In this document: one piece after another, positions 1-7,138 of the stretch
Position numbering within the stretch: position 1 is the first letter of the stretch
Layout of the letters: each line of letters opens with the position of its first letter
Origin: Thermococcus sp. MAR1
GTDB taxonomy: Archaea; Methanobacteriota_B; Thermococci; Thermococcales; Thermococcaceae
DNA length: 64,000 nucleotides
Assembly: GCF_012027305.1 (NCBI RefSeq)
Contig: NZ_SNUF01000001.1
Location: 868,001-932,000 of the forward strand
Direction of reading: 5' to 3'
The notes under the pieces: model-generated
Told to the model about the DNA's origin: nothing
What the model saw: only the letters and a program-made list of their open reading frames with translations
The model's database searches: none
Made by a program: the position numbers and the translations under genes

Positions 1-93
1 CCTCGCACCGCCGTAGATTTCAAAGCTTCCCCAGGCAAAGCCTCTCCTTCTCATCAAATCCTGAAGAATCTCGTACTTATCCACCTCTCCCAT
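1..93 (-). CDS. glyS: Glycyl-tRNA synthetase, N-terminal fragment cut by window edge
   Basis: Only the first 31 codons are inside the window. They read as the N-terminus of the archaeal/eukaryotic-type glycyl-tRNA synthetase, with the characteristic RRRGFAWGSFEIYGGAR stretch at residues 15-31 that precedes the class II catalytic core. The enzyme charges tRNA-Gly in the cytoplasm. The ATG at 91-93 is preceded on the minus strand by a GGTGGTGA ribosome binding site. The gene is divergent from lsm, with about 150 bp between the two. The family call rests on the N-terminal pattern alone; the catalytic motifs lie outside the window. Confidence 0.85.
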   Translation of the reverse strand, partial: MGEVDKYEILQDLMRRRGFAWGSFEIYGGAR

Positions 94-250
94 CACTCAC
101 CACCTGAAACTGGAGTAAGGCCATTTCATAAAAAGCTTTTGGGAGGGGCCTCGTCTATCCGTCAACGTTCCTTCCTCTGGAAACGGAAAGAGTTATAAAC
201 CGTTTCCCTCGTTATCGTTACGAGCTTTGATTATTTGGAGGTGCGTGAAA

Positions 251-481
251 ATGGCGGAAAGACCACTCGACGTTATCCACAGGTCGCTTGACAAGGACGT
301 GCTCGTGCTCCTGAAGAGGGGTTCCGAGTTCAGAGGGAAGCTCATCGGTTATGACATCCACCTGAACGTCGTCCTCGCCGATGCCGCCCTAATTCAGGAC
401 GGCGAGGTCGTGAAGAAGTACGGTAAAATCGTCATCAGGGGAGACAACGTTCTGGCCATTTCCCCTGTCGAGATTGAGTGA
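251..481 (+). CDS. lsm: LSm (Sm-like) RNA-binding protein
   Basis: A 76-residue Sm-fold protein. Sm1 (about residues 8-45, with the strand around GSEFRGKLIGYD) and Sm2 (about 60-73, with the IRGDNV signature) are both present. Archaeal LSm proteins form heptameric rings that bind U-rich RNA. An upstream in-frame start at 227 exists, but the ATG at 251 sits 7 nt after a clean GGAGGTG site (237-243) and gives the family-typical N-terminus, so it was chosen. A TATA-like element (GTTATAAA, about 192-199) lies upstream. rpl37e follows 25 bp downstream; the lsm-rpl37e pair is a conserved archaeal operon, which supports both calls. Confidence 0.95.
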   Translation: MAERPLDVIHRSLDKDVLVLLKRGSEFRGKLIGYDIHLNVVLADAALIQDGEVVKKYGKIVIRGDNVLAISPVEIE

Positions 482-506
482 AGTGAGACCTTAGAGGGGT
501 GATAGC

Positions 507-698
507 ATGGGAAGCGGGACTGCACCGAAGGGCAGGAGGAACCACACTCCAACTCACATTAAGTGCAGGCGCTGTGGAAGGCGCGCCTACAACATCAAGA
601 AGGGCTACTGCGCCGCTTGCGGTTTCGGCAGAAGCAGGCGCATGAGGAAGTACAGCTGGTCCCACAAGTGGAGGAAGAAGAGGAACCTCCCCTACTGA
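507..698 (+). CDS. rpl37e: Large-subunit ribosomal protein eL37 (L37e)
   Basis: A 63-residue, very basic protein with a four-cysteine zinc ribbon: CRRC at residues 20-23 and CAAC at 35-38. This is the hallmark of eL37, a zinc-binding protein of the 50S subunit. An AGAGGGGTGAT ribosome binding site precedes the ATG. It follows lsm in an operon and is followed by an oligo-T stretch that probably ends the transcript. Length and motif agree with archaeal L37e. Confidence 0.96.
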   Translation: MGSGTAPKGRRNHTPTHIKCRRCGRRAYNIKKGYCAACGFGRSRRMRKYSWSHKWRKKRNLPY

Positions 699-700
699 CC

Positions 701-715
701 CTTTTTATTTTCTCC
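701..715 (+). terminator. Oligo-T terminator after lsm-rpl37e
   Basis: A T-rich run (CTTTTTATTTTCTCC) begins two bases after the rpl37e stop. Intrinsic termination in Thermococcales occurs at such oligo-T tracts without a required hairpin. The next gene has its own AT-rich promoter region at 740-760. Confidence 0.5.
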
Positions 716-787
716 TTCTGCATCTTCCGGTTCACCGCAATTCTTATTAACTTAAATGTCATTCTGTTCGTTTAGAGGGACGTCTTA

Positions 788-2158
788 ATGTTGCACTTCA
801 ACGAGGAGCAGAGAAGGCTCTGGAAGCTTGCCTGGCCCGCAATCATGGGCAACATATCCCAGACGCTTCTCAACCTAGTGGACATGATGATGGTCGGCCA
901 GCTCGGGGCTTTGGCCTTAGCCGCTGTCGGCCTCGGCGGTCAGGTCAGCTGGTTCATGATGCCCATTATGGCTGCCGTAGCCACGGGGACCCTCGCGCTG
1001 GTGGCGAGGTTCGTTGGGGCTAAAGACGAGGAAAACGCAACCTTAGCTTTGGAGCAGAGCCTTTACCTGGCGTTCCTCCTTGGAATCCCCGTCATGCTCT
1101 TCGGCTGGTTTCTCGGCGACGACATCCTGAGGATAATGGGCGCTAAGCCGGACGTAGTTGCTCTGGGCTACGAGTACATTAAGGTAATCTTTGCCTTCTA
1201 TCCCATTCGATTCGCCGGCTTTACGGCCTTCTCGGCCCTCAGAGGGGCTGGAGACACGAAGACACCCATGAAGCTCGGCATCCTTATGAACGTGGTAAAC
1301 GCGGTTCTCGATTACCTCCTCATATTCGGAAAGCTCGGTTTTCCACAGCTCGGCCCCGTTGGAGCGGCCTGGGCATCGGGAATAGGAATCACCACCTCGT
1401 TCCTTATCGGTCTCTACCTCCTCTGGAGCGGGAGGCTCGTGCTGAGGTTCCGGCCGAGCTGGAGCTTCCACCCCGAGATGGCGAGCAGAATCCTCCGCAT
1501 CGGTGTGCCAACGATGATAGAGCGCGGCATCTTCAGCTTCTACAACTTCCTCTATATGAGCATCGTTACGCGTTTCGGAACCGTGGCCCTTGCCTCCCAT
1601 CAGGTTGGTCTCCGCGTTGAGAGCATAGCATACATGCCCGCCTTCGGCTTCAACGTGGCGACATCAGCTTTAGTCGGTCAGAGCCTCGGTGAAGGAAAAC
1701 CCGAAAAGGCTGAAAAGACCGTCTATGAGGCGCTCAAGATGGTGGGCCTGTTTATGAGCGTCATGGCGGCTGTCCTGATAATATTCCCGCGCTACCTTGT
1801 CATGCCCTTCATAAGCCCGAGCGACCCGAACTACAGCGAGGTCATGAGACTGGCGAGCATATACCTCATAATAGTCGGAATAAGCGAGATTCCCCTCGGA
1901 TGGCTCTTCGTCCTTGGAGGTGCACTGAGGGGAGCCGGCGATACTAAAACGCCGATGTACATCACAGCGGTCAGCAAGCTCCTCTTCCGCATAGTGCCGG
2001 CATACATCCTCGGCTTTGGCTTTTCAATCGGGCCGGTGCACTTTGAGGGCCTTGGGGTCATCGCCGCGTGGATAGCCATGAGCTTAGAGACCTTCACAAC
2101 CGCCGCTCTCTTCTGGTGGGCATTCAAGCGAGGCAAGTGGAAGCACGTGAGGGTATGA
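788..2158 (+). CDS. MATE-family multidrug/toxin efflux transporter
   Basis: A 456-residue integral membrane protein with about 12 hydrophobic segments in two homologous halves, each half carrying the MATE repeat ALRGAGDTKTP (about residues 154-164 and 379-389). MATE proteins expel cationic drugs and metabolites using Na+ or H+ gradients. The length matches the NorM/DinF family. A GAGGGA site at 775-780 supports the ATG at 788. It is transcribed alone between rpl37e and a vapBC pair. The substrate cannot be read from sequence. Confidence 0.92.
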   Translation: MLHFNEEQRRLWKLAWPAIMGNISQTLLNLVDMMMVGQLGALALAAVGLGGQVSWFMMPIMAAVATGTLALVARFVGAKDEENATLALEQSLYLAFLLGIPVMLFGWFLGDDILRIMGAKPDVVALGYEYIKVIFAFYPIRFAGFTAFSALRGAGDTKTPMKLGILMNVVNAVLDYLLIFGKLGFPQLGPVGAAWASGIGITTSFLIGLYLLWSGRLVLRFRPSWSFHPEMASRILRIGVPTMIERGIFSFYNFLYMSIVTRFGTVALASHQVGLRVESIAYMPAFGFNVATSALVGQSLGEGKPEKAEKTVYEALKMVGLFMSVMAAVLIIFPRYLVMPFISPSDPNYSEVMRLASIYLIIVGISEIPLGWLFVLGGALRGAGDTKTPMYITAVSKLLFRIVPAYILGFGFSIGPVHFEGLGVIAAWIAMSLETFTTAALFWWAFKRGKWKHVRV

Positions 2159-2205
2159 CGACAACGTTTATATCCTTGCAATGCGTTTCTGTAAACGGTG
2201 GTCGT

Positions 2206-2427
2206 ATGGCCGTCATAAGCGTTCGCGTCCCCGACGAGTTAAAGGAGAAGATGAAGAAGTACGACATCAACTGGAGCGAGGAGATACGGCGGTTCATAGC
2301 TTTGAGGATAAGCAAAGAGGAGAAAAGAAGAACCATTGAGATGATGCACGAGTTACTCGCTGGGGGAACCCCCGCTAAGGAAGGAACTGCAAAAAGGTAC
2401 GTGAGGGAGGACCGTGATAGTAATTGA
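2206..2427 (+). CDS. VapB-type antitoxin (ribbon-helix-helix)
   Basis: A 73-residue protein beginning MAVISVRVPDELKEKM, a classic ribbon-helix-helix DNA-binding start (beta strand ISVRV, then helix), with a charged C-terminal tail that would wrap the toxin. The start at 2206 follows GGTGGT and a TATA-like TTTATAT at about 2167-2173; longer in-frame extensions upstream overlap the MATE gene and lack a site. It overlaps the downstream PIN toxin by 14 bp, the usual coupling of vapBC pairs. It is expected to repress its own promoter. Confidence 0.85.
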   Translation: MAVISVRVPDELKEKMKKYDINWSEEIRRFIALRISKEEKRRTIEMMHELLAGGTPAKEGTAKRYVREDRDSN

Positions 2428-2812
2428 CGCCTCAGTGCTTGCAAAGTACGTTCTCCTCGAACCCGGCTGGGAGCTGGTAGAGGAGCTATTTTTTAAAGAC
2501 GTCGTCTCGCTTGACTACGCCTTGGCTGAGGTTTCAAACGCCCTCTGGAAACATCACGTCCTCTACGGTGAGATATCCCTGGAGGAGTTCAATAAGAGAT
2601 CAAAGGTTGTGGATGCTCTCCCGAACGTCGTCGTTCTTGAGAATGGAATGCAGTATTTGGCGAAATCAAGGGGGATAAGTGTTAACCATCGAATCCCAAT
2701 CTATGACGCCCTCTACATCGCCCAGGCACTCAAGTACGGCAAGCTTGCAACGAGCGATGAGAAACAGGGAAAAATAGCCGAGAAGCTCGGCGTTGAGGTA
2801 ACCTATCTCTAA
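2414..2812 (+). CDS. VapC-family PIN-domain ribonuclease toxin
   Basis: A 132-residue PIN-domain protein starting with GTG. The acidic residues expected in the Mg2+ site are visible: D in VIDASVL near residue 5, E in YALAEVSNALW near 37-44, D in IYDALYIAQAL near 98, and D in TSDEKQ near 113. VapC toxins cleave tRNA or rRNA when not held by VapB. It overlaps the antitoxin by 14 bp. Its stop overlaps the convergent VIT1-like gene by 4 bp. It appears intact. Confidence 0.88.
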   Translation: MIVIDASVLAKYVLLEPGWELVEELFFKDVVSLDYALAEVSNALWKHHVLYGEISLEEFNKRSKVVDALPNVVVLENGMQYLAKSRGISVNHRIPIYDALYIAQALKYGKLATSDEKQGKIAEKLGVEVTYL

Positions 2813-3903
2813 AGCGCCGAGACATTGAAGAGGGTCTCCATGAGCCGGCCGAAGAGGTAGCTCAGGAACGCAGCTCCAAGCCCCGTTGCCACCATCTCCG
2901 CGACCTTCTTTCTGATGGAGATTCCAGAGAGGAGCGATATCAGGGTCGCCACTATGGCTAAAGCAGAGCCCGCCAGCAGTATCGAGAACGGGAGCGCGGT
3001 CAGCGAACTGGAAGCTACGAAGTATGGCGTAACCGGGAAAGCGACACCGAGGAGGTAGGCGAAGCCCGTGTAGAGAGCCGCCCTTATCTCGTTCTCCTCA
3101 GCCTCCGGAAGGAGTAGCTGCATTACCGCCTCGCTGTTGTCGGATAGCTCTTTGGCAACCTCCCTAGCAACCTCCTCGGGCATTCCTCCCTCAACGAGCT
3201 TTTCCACAAGCTCCTCAGCGGCTCTTTCCGGCGAGACTCTGAAGAGAACCTCCATCCTCTCGCGTATTGACTCCTTAATCTGCCTCTGGGAGCGGACGGA
3301 GACGAAGGTGCCTATCGCCATCGAGAGCGCGCCTGCTACACCGACTATGAGGCCGCTTATTCCAACGAGCTGCGGACTGTTCGGGTAGACCGCGGACAGA
3401 CCCGTAACTGCTCCGAGGATTTCAACCAGCCCGTCGTTCATGCCCAGAACGAGGTCGCGGGTATTCTCGACGTGGAAGCGCTCCTTGCTCTCGTAGAAGA
3501 ACTTCTCGTGCTCCAGCTCGTCCAGTATAACATCCTTTATCTCCCTCAACTCATCCTTGTTGAACCTGTCCGCGTAGGTCGTGAGGTACTTGAAGTACTT
3601 CTGTATCGCACTGTTCTCACCCATCTCAAGGAGCGAAGCGACCGAGCCCGGTCCAAGGAGCCTTCTGAGGAGCTTGACGCTGAAGATTGTGAGCCTTTTC
3701 ACGGAAGGCTTTGGAACCTTCCCCCCGTGCCGCTTTATGAAGTCGTGCCAGAACTTGGCGTGCTTTGACTCGATATTTGAGAGCCGAAGAAATTCCTTCC
3801 TTATCTCCTCGTCCTTTTCAATCCTTGCAAGCTGGGCGTAGAGGACTGAATCGGCGTACTCGTCCTTATAAAAGCCCCTCGCTAGTTCCAGCATCTCGTC
3901 CAT
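2809..3903 (-). CDS. VIT1/CCC1-family Fe/Mn transporter with N-terminal ferritin-like domain
   Basis: A 364-residue two-domain protein. Residues 1-140 form a rubrerythrin/ferritin-like helical bundle with ExxH pairs at E45-H48 and E129-H132 that could bind two metals. Residues about 150-364 are a VIT1/CCC1 membrane domain (segment starting LVLGMNDGLVEILGAVTG, then about five hydrophobic helices). Homologues of this architecture move Fe2+ or Mn2+ across membranes. The ATG at 3901-3903 follows GAGGGGGAT; an upstream TTG is less likely. It is divergent from dac, with the 115-bp gap holding TATA boxes for both. The iron/manganese role is inferred from the family. Confidence 0.85.
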   Translation of the reverse strand: MDEMLELARGFYKDEYADSVLYAQLARIEKDEEIRKEFLRLSNIESKHAKFWHDFIKRHGGKVPKPSVKRLTIFSVKLLRRLLGPGSVASLLEMGENSAIQKYFKYLTTYADRFNKDELREIKDVILDELEHEKFFYESKERFHVENTRDLVLGMNDGLVEILGAVTGLSAVYPNSPQLVGISGLIVGVAGALSMAIGTFVSVRSQRQIKESIRERMEVLFRVSPERAAEELVEKLVEGGMPEEVAREVAKELSDNSEAVMQLLLPEAEENEIRAALYTGFAYLLGVAFPVTPYFVASSSLTALPFSILLAGSALAIVATLISLLSGISIRKKVAEMVATGLGAAFLSYLFGRLMETLFNVSAL

Positions 3904-3962
3904 CTTTATCCCCCTCAAGGTTGGAAAGAGGGTTTAAAATACCTATCGAACTAACCGGAGGA

Positions 3963-4005
3963 TTTATATATTTCACTCGCTCTATAAAACCAGCAGTGTT
4001 TATAA
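3963..4005 (+). promoter_or_regulatory. dac promoter with TATA boxes and CAGTGTT element
   Basis: The 115-bp gap between divergent genes holds TTTATATA (3963-3970) and TCTATAAAA (3981-3989), with CAGTGTTTATAA at 3994-4005, just upstream of the GGGGGAGGG ribosome binding site of dac. A near-identical CAGTGTTATAA follows the TATA box of the ABC transporter gene at 7096-7106, which suggests a shared operator. Function is inferred from position only. Confidence 0.45.
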
Positions 4006-4018
4006 GTGGGGGAGGGCC

Positions 4019-4822
4019 ATGTTCGAAAAGGTTGCCGATTTTGACGAGGCTCTAAGGAAACTTCTCGAGGAGGTGCTCGAGTTTGACCTGAGCGACCCCT
4101 TCTCGGAGGTGGAGAAGGTTCTCTGCATCGAACCGCATCCCGACGACTGCGTCATAGGAATTGGTGGAACCATTAGGAAGCTCACCGGGATGGGAAAGGA
4201 GGTCGTTTACCTCTGCCTCACGGACGGCTCCATGGGCACCGACGACGATGGAACAACCGGGGAAGAGCTTGCCCTCGTGAGGAGGAGGGAGGAAGCTGAA
4301 AGCGCAAAGTTGCTTGGGGTTGATAAAATTCTGTGGCTAGACTACAGGGACACCGAACTTCCCTATTCCCCCGAGGTCAGGAAGGAGATAATCAGAGTTA
4401 TACGGTCAGAGAAACCCGATGCGGTTTTAGCCCCAGACCCCTGGCTCCCCTACGAGGGTCACCCGGACCACATAGCGGCAGGAAGGCTCGCCATTGAGGC
4501 GGTATCGTTCTCCCCACTGCCTAACGTGGGCAGAAGCGACCGCTACCTCGGACTGAAGCCGCATCAGGTTGATCTCTTCGGCTTCTATTACACGGCCAAG
4601 CCGAACTACTTCGTCGATGTAACCGACGTTATGGAGCTCAAGCTGAGGGCGATACGGGCCCACAAAAGTCAGTTTACAGATGACGTCTGGGAAAAGTGGG
4701 AGCCCTTCCTAAGAACTGTGGCGCTCTACTACGGTAAAAAAGCGGGGGTAAAGTACGCTGAAGGACTCCGCTTCATGCCGGGGCTTTTTCTCCACATAAC
4801 CCCCTTCGCGGAGCTGATTTAA
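4019..4822 (+). CDS. dac: N,N'-diacetylchitobiose deacetylase (PIG-L/LmbE family)
   Basis: A 267-residue PIG-L-type Zn-dependent deacetylase. The metal motif HPDD at 40-43 (ligands H40 and D43) and GHPDH at 147-151 (H151) match the H-D-H triad of the Pyrococcus/Thermococcus diacetylchitobiose deacetylase. It removes one acetyl group from (GlcNAc)2 so that GlmA can cleave the product. It lies in the same neighbourhood as the GH1 glycosidase, ABC importer, GlmD and GlmA, which fixes the substrate class. The start at 4019 follows GGGGGAGGG. In T. kodakarensis I recall a chitinase gene next to dac; here a VIT1-like gene occupies that place. Confidence 0.93.
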   Translation: MFEKVADFDEALRKLLEEVLEFDLSDPFSEVEKVLCIEPHPDDCVIGIGGTIRKLTGMGKEVVYLCLTDGSMGTDDDGTTGEELALVRRREEAESAKLLGVDKILWLDYRDTELPYSPEVRKEIIRVIRSEKPDAVLAPDPWLPYEGHPDHIAAGRLAIEAVSFSPLPNVGRSDRYLGLKPHQVDLFGFYYTAKPNYFVDVTDVMELKLRAIRAHKSQFTDDVWEKWEPFLRTVALYYGKKAGVKYAEGLRFMPGLFLHITPFAELI

Positions 4823-5274
4823 CCCAGCTCCCTTTCCACTATTATTTCGAGTTCGCGCAGGAATTTCTCCAGGGGCATGGTGTCAAGGCCAAACTGCCGC
4901 ATCACCTCGTACCTCTTGGGATCGTCGGTAACGAGCAGGCTGTTGCTCCATATCGCAGTTGCCGCCGTCAGAACGTCCTCAAGATCGAGCATCTTTCTTT
5001 TCTGGAGGAGGTGAGCCTCTATCTGGGCGGCCTTGACTATTATCTCATCGTTCAGGGGTATCACAGTGTAAATGTCTCTAAGAACCTCAAGCTCTCCCTC
5101 CACGTTTCTCTTTAGGTACGCCTTCGCGGAGAGATAGCGGTAGACCGTGATTATGGAGAGGGAGACGTTGAACTTGGCCAGGGTTATCTCCAACTGTCTC
5201 TTCCTCTTAGCGGTGTGCATCCTGAGGAGGGTTATGCTGTCAAAGGTTATGTCCTCTGGCAGGGGCATCTTCAA
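4819..5274 (-). CDS. PIN-domain protein, putative VapC-like toxin
   Basis: A 151-residue PIN-like protein. Its first acidic residue is in [12 protein letters not shown] (about residues 8-19), preceded by a short extra N-terminus. A central [12 protein letters not shown] and a C-terminal [10 protein letters not shown] match the second and third PIN signatures. It overlaps the upstream small protein by 4 bp, which itself overlaps the GH1 glycosidase by 4 bp, so all three are probably cotranscribed. Its stop also overlaps the dac stop on the other strand. It is probably an RNase toxin; its divergent N-terminus lowers certainty. Confidence 0.7.
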   Translation of the reverse strand: MKMPLPEDITFDSITLLRMHTAKRKRQLEITLAKFNVSLSIITVYRYLSAKAYLKRNVEGELEVLRDIYTVIPLNDEIIVKAAQIEAHLLQKRKMLDLEDVLTAATAIWSNSLLVTDDPKRYEVMRQFGLDTMPLEKFLRELEIIVERELG

Positions 5275-5480
5275 CTCCCCTTCTTCTTTTCAAGCAGGTT
5301 GATGAGAACCTCAGCTTCCTCCTCGTCAACTATGACGTTGTCCACCTTCTTGTCAAGCTCCACGAGGTGCCAGGTCTCAATGAGCTTCTGGAGTACCTCG
5401 TCGTAGGAGCGAGCATCAAGCTTGTCCTTGAGGAGCTTTATCTTTCTCCATGTGCTCTCATCCACGGCTATCGTCTTCAT
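5271..5480 (-). CDS. Small antitoxin-like protein paired with PIN gene
   Basis: A 69-residue charged protein beginning [21 protein letters not shown], a layout typical of VapB antitoxins: short beta strand and helix-turn-helix-like start, then an acidic tail with [15 protein letters not shown]. It overlaps both neighbours by 4 bp: the GH1 glycosidase stop on one side and the PIN gene start on the other. The antitoxin role is inferred from size, composition and pairing. No close family name is recognised. Confidence 0.65.
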   Translation of the reverse strand: MKTIAVDESTWRKIKLLKDKLDARSYDEVLQKLIETWHLVELDKKVDNVIVDEEEAEVLINLLEKKKGS

Positions 5481-6931
5481 TCCAATCCCTCCTCAACAAC
5501 CTTTCTGTAGGTCTCAACGCTCCTTCTTCTCGGAATACGTTCCTTTGTGATGAGGTCAACCTCGTAGAGGCCGAAGCGTATCTTGAAGCCCATCGCCCAC
5601 TCGTAGTTATCCGTCAGAGCCCAGTGGAAGTATCCCCTCACATCAGCCCCTGTCTCCACGAGCTTCTTTACCTCGTCCACGTGCTCCGTTATATACCTCG
5701 GCCTCAGTACGTCCTTTGAATCCGCGACTCCGTTCTCGGTTATAAACACGGGCTTCCCGTACTCCAGAGCTTCCATAGTTGAATCGTATAAGCCTTTTGG
5801 GTACACCTCCCAGCCGAAGTCGCTGGTGGGATTGTTGTCTGGCGAGACGCTCTTCGGGTTTCCAGAATAGCCGTAGCCTTCCACTCCCACAAAGCTTACC
5901 ATGGGCAGCTCCTTGAACTTCGGCTCCATCCACTTGACGACCTCTCTCGTGTAGTAGTTGTTGCCTATCCAGTCGTTCCTTTCGATGTGGGCTATCCTCA
6001 CGGGATTGAAATCAAGCTCCAGGTCAACCCGGCCCCTGTTGAGGGCTTCAAGAAAGAGCCTGTTGTGGAAGTAGTCGTAGTTTTCCGCGGCTTTGAGGTC
6101 CTTTTCGCTGGCTGGATTTTTCGGGTAGGCCGGGATTATATTGAGAATTATCCCGACAGGGGCTTTGGTGTGCTCCTTTATAGCCTCGTAGGCCCTTGCG
6201 TGGGCAACCATCTGGTTGATGATAACCCTTTTAGCCGCCTTTGGATTGAGGATTCCCGGCGGCCAGCCAACGTAAGGGGCCAGATAACCGAGCTCCACCG
6301 TGACCATCGGCTCGTCGAAGGTTGCCCAGTAATCCACGAGCTCCCCGAACTTCCACGCAATGTAGGCAGAGAACTTGGCGAACTCTACCACATTTCCCTC
6401 ATCCACCCAACCCCTCGCAGGGGTGTTTTCAAGGTTTTTCCTAACCGATATCGGGTCGTGAACCCATAGTGGAAGTGTCTGATGATTCAGCGTTACAAAG
6501 GTTGAGAAGCCGAGCTTTTTGAGGTTCCTCAGGATTGAGTGGTAGTGTTCAACCTCCTTTCGGTTGGCGAGTTCATCAAGCTCTTCGAGGTGTTCATTCC
6601 TTATTTTAATGCGTTTTATAAGCCCGTACGAATCCCTCTCCAGCTCTACGTCAACACTCCAGGTTGGACAGGGAAAGATCCTGCTCCATTCTATTGTGAG
6701 CTGGTATGCGTTCAGTCCCAAATCCTTGGCTAGGCGGTGGTCGATCTCATAGAGCTCGTAGTTGTTTATCCCGTCCTCCGGCAGATCCCCGCTGACGAGT
6801 TCATTCTTTATATTGAACCCGTCCCTGACCCAGGCCCACCAGTCGGTTCTCGCGTCTATGTTCCTCCGGTAAGGGTCCCCCATCTCGAACTGAAATGCCG
6901 ATTGAACGACGCCCCAGTGAAATTGCTCCAT
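5477..6931 (-). CDS. GH1 beta-glycosidase of the chitooligosaccharide cluster
   Basis: A 484-residue TIM-barrel glycosidase of family GH1. The acid/base glutamate is E207 in TFDEP (the usual motif is TFNEP, so Asn is replaced by Asp) and the nucleophile is E399 in ITENG. FHWGVVQSAFQFE near the N-terminus is the family's first strand. A longer reading begins at 7021, but the ATG at 6931 is preceded by AGGTGAAACCC and starts where homologues start. It corresponds in position to a beta-glycosidase in the T. kodakarensis chitin locus (TK1761, from memory). It is divergent from the ABC transporter operon. The exact substrate (beta-glucoside or glucosaminide) is not resolved. Confidence 0.88.
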   Translation of the reverse strand: MEQFHWGVVQSAFQFEMGDPYRRNIDARTDWWAWVRDGFNIKNELVSGDLPEDGINNYELYEIDHRLAKDLGLNAYQLTIEWSRIFPCPTWSVDVELERDSYGLIKRIKIRNEHLEELDELANRKEVEHYHSILRNLKKLGFSTFVTLNHQTLPLWVHDPISVRKNLENTPARGWVDEGNVVEFAKFSAYIAWKFGELVDYWATFDEPMVTVELGYLAPYVGWPPGILNPKAAKRVIINQMVAHARAYEAIKEHTKAPVGIILNIIPAYPKNPASEKDLKAAENYDYFHNRLFLEALNRGRVDLELDFNPVRIAHIERNDWIGNNYYTREVVKWMEPKFKELPMVSFVGVEGYGYSGNPKSVSPDNNPTSDFGWEVYPKGLYDSTMEALEYGKPVFITENGVADSKDVLRPRYITEHVDEVKKLVETGADVRGYFHWALTDNYEWAMGFKIRFGLYEVDLITKERIPRRRSVETYRKVVEEGLE

Positions 6932-7075
6932 GGGTTTCACCTGGACAGTTATAGATTTTGATGTTTTTATAATTTTCCTATGAGCATCCTTGGGCATGGG
7001 TAATGGTATATCCACGTGCATCCTCCCCTGTATCTTGCATATAGCTGTACATTAGTGGCACTCTGTGACCACCAA

Positions 7076-7106
7076 AAAGCTTATATAGAATCCGACAGTG
7101 TTATAA
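7076..7106 (+). promoter_or_regulatory. Promoter of the chitooligosaccharide ABC operon
   Basis: A TATA box AGCTTATATAG (about 7077-7087) is followed by CAGTGTTATAA at 7096-7106, where a repressor would block initiation. The same CAGTGTT-TATAA arrangement follows a TATA box upstream of dac (3994-4005). Upstream at 7052-7069 lies an imperfect palindrome with GTGG and CCAC arms. The GH1 glycosidase promoter on the other strand uses a TTATAAAAAC element at about 6967-6976. Confidence 0.45.
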
Positions 7107-7138
7107 AATTGACATTATTTATAATGAGGTGGGAAACT

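Noticed and set aside
227-250. Upstream start for lsm at 227
   Set aside because: The 8-residue extension spans the GGAGGTG ribosome binding site; the ATG at 251 is the family start.
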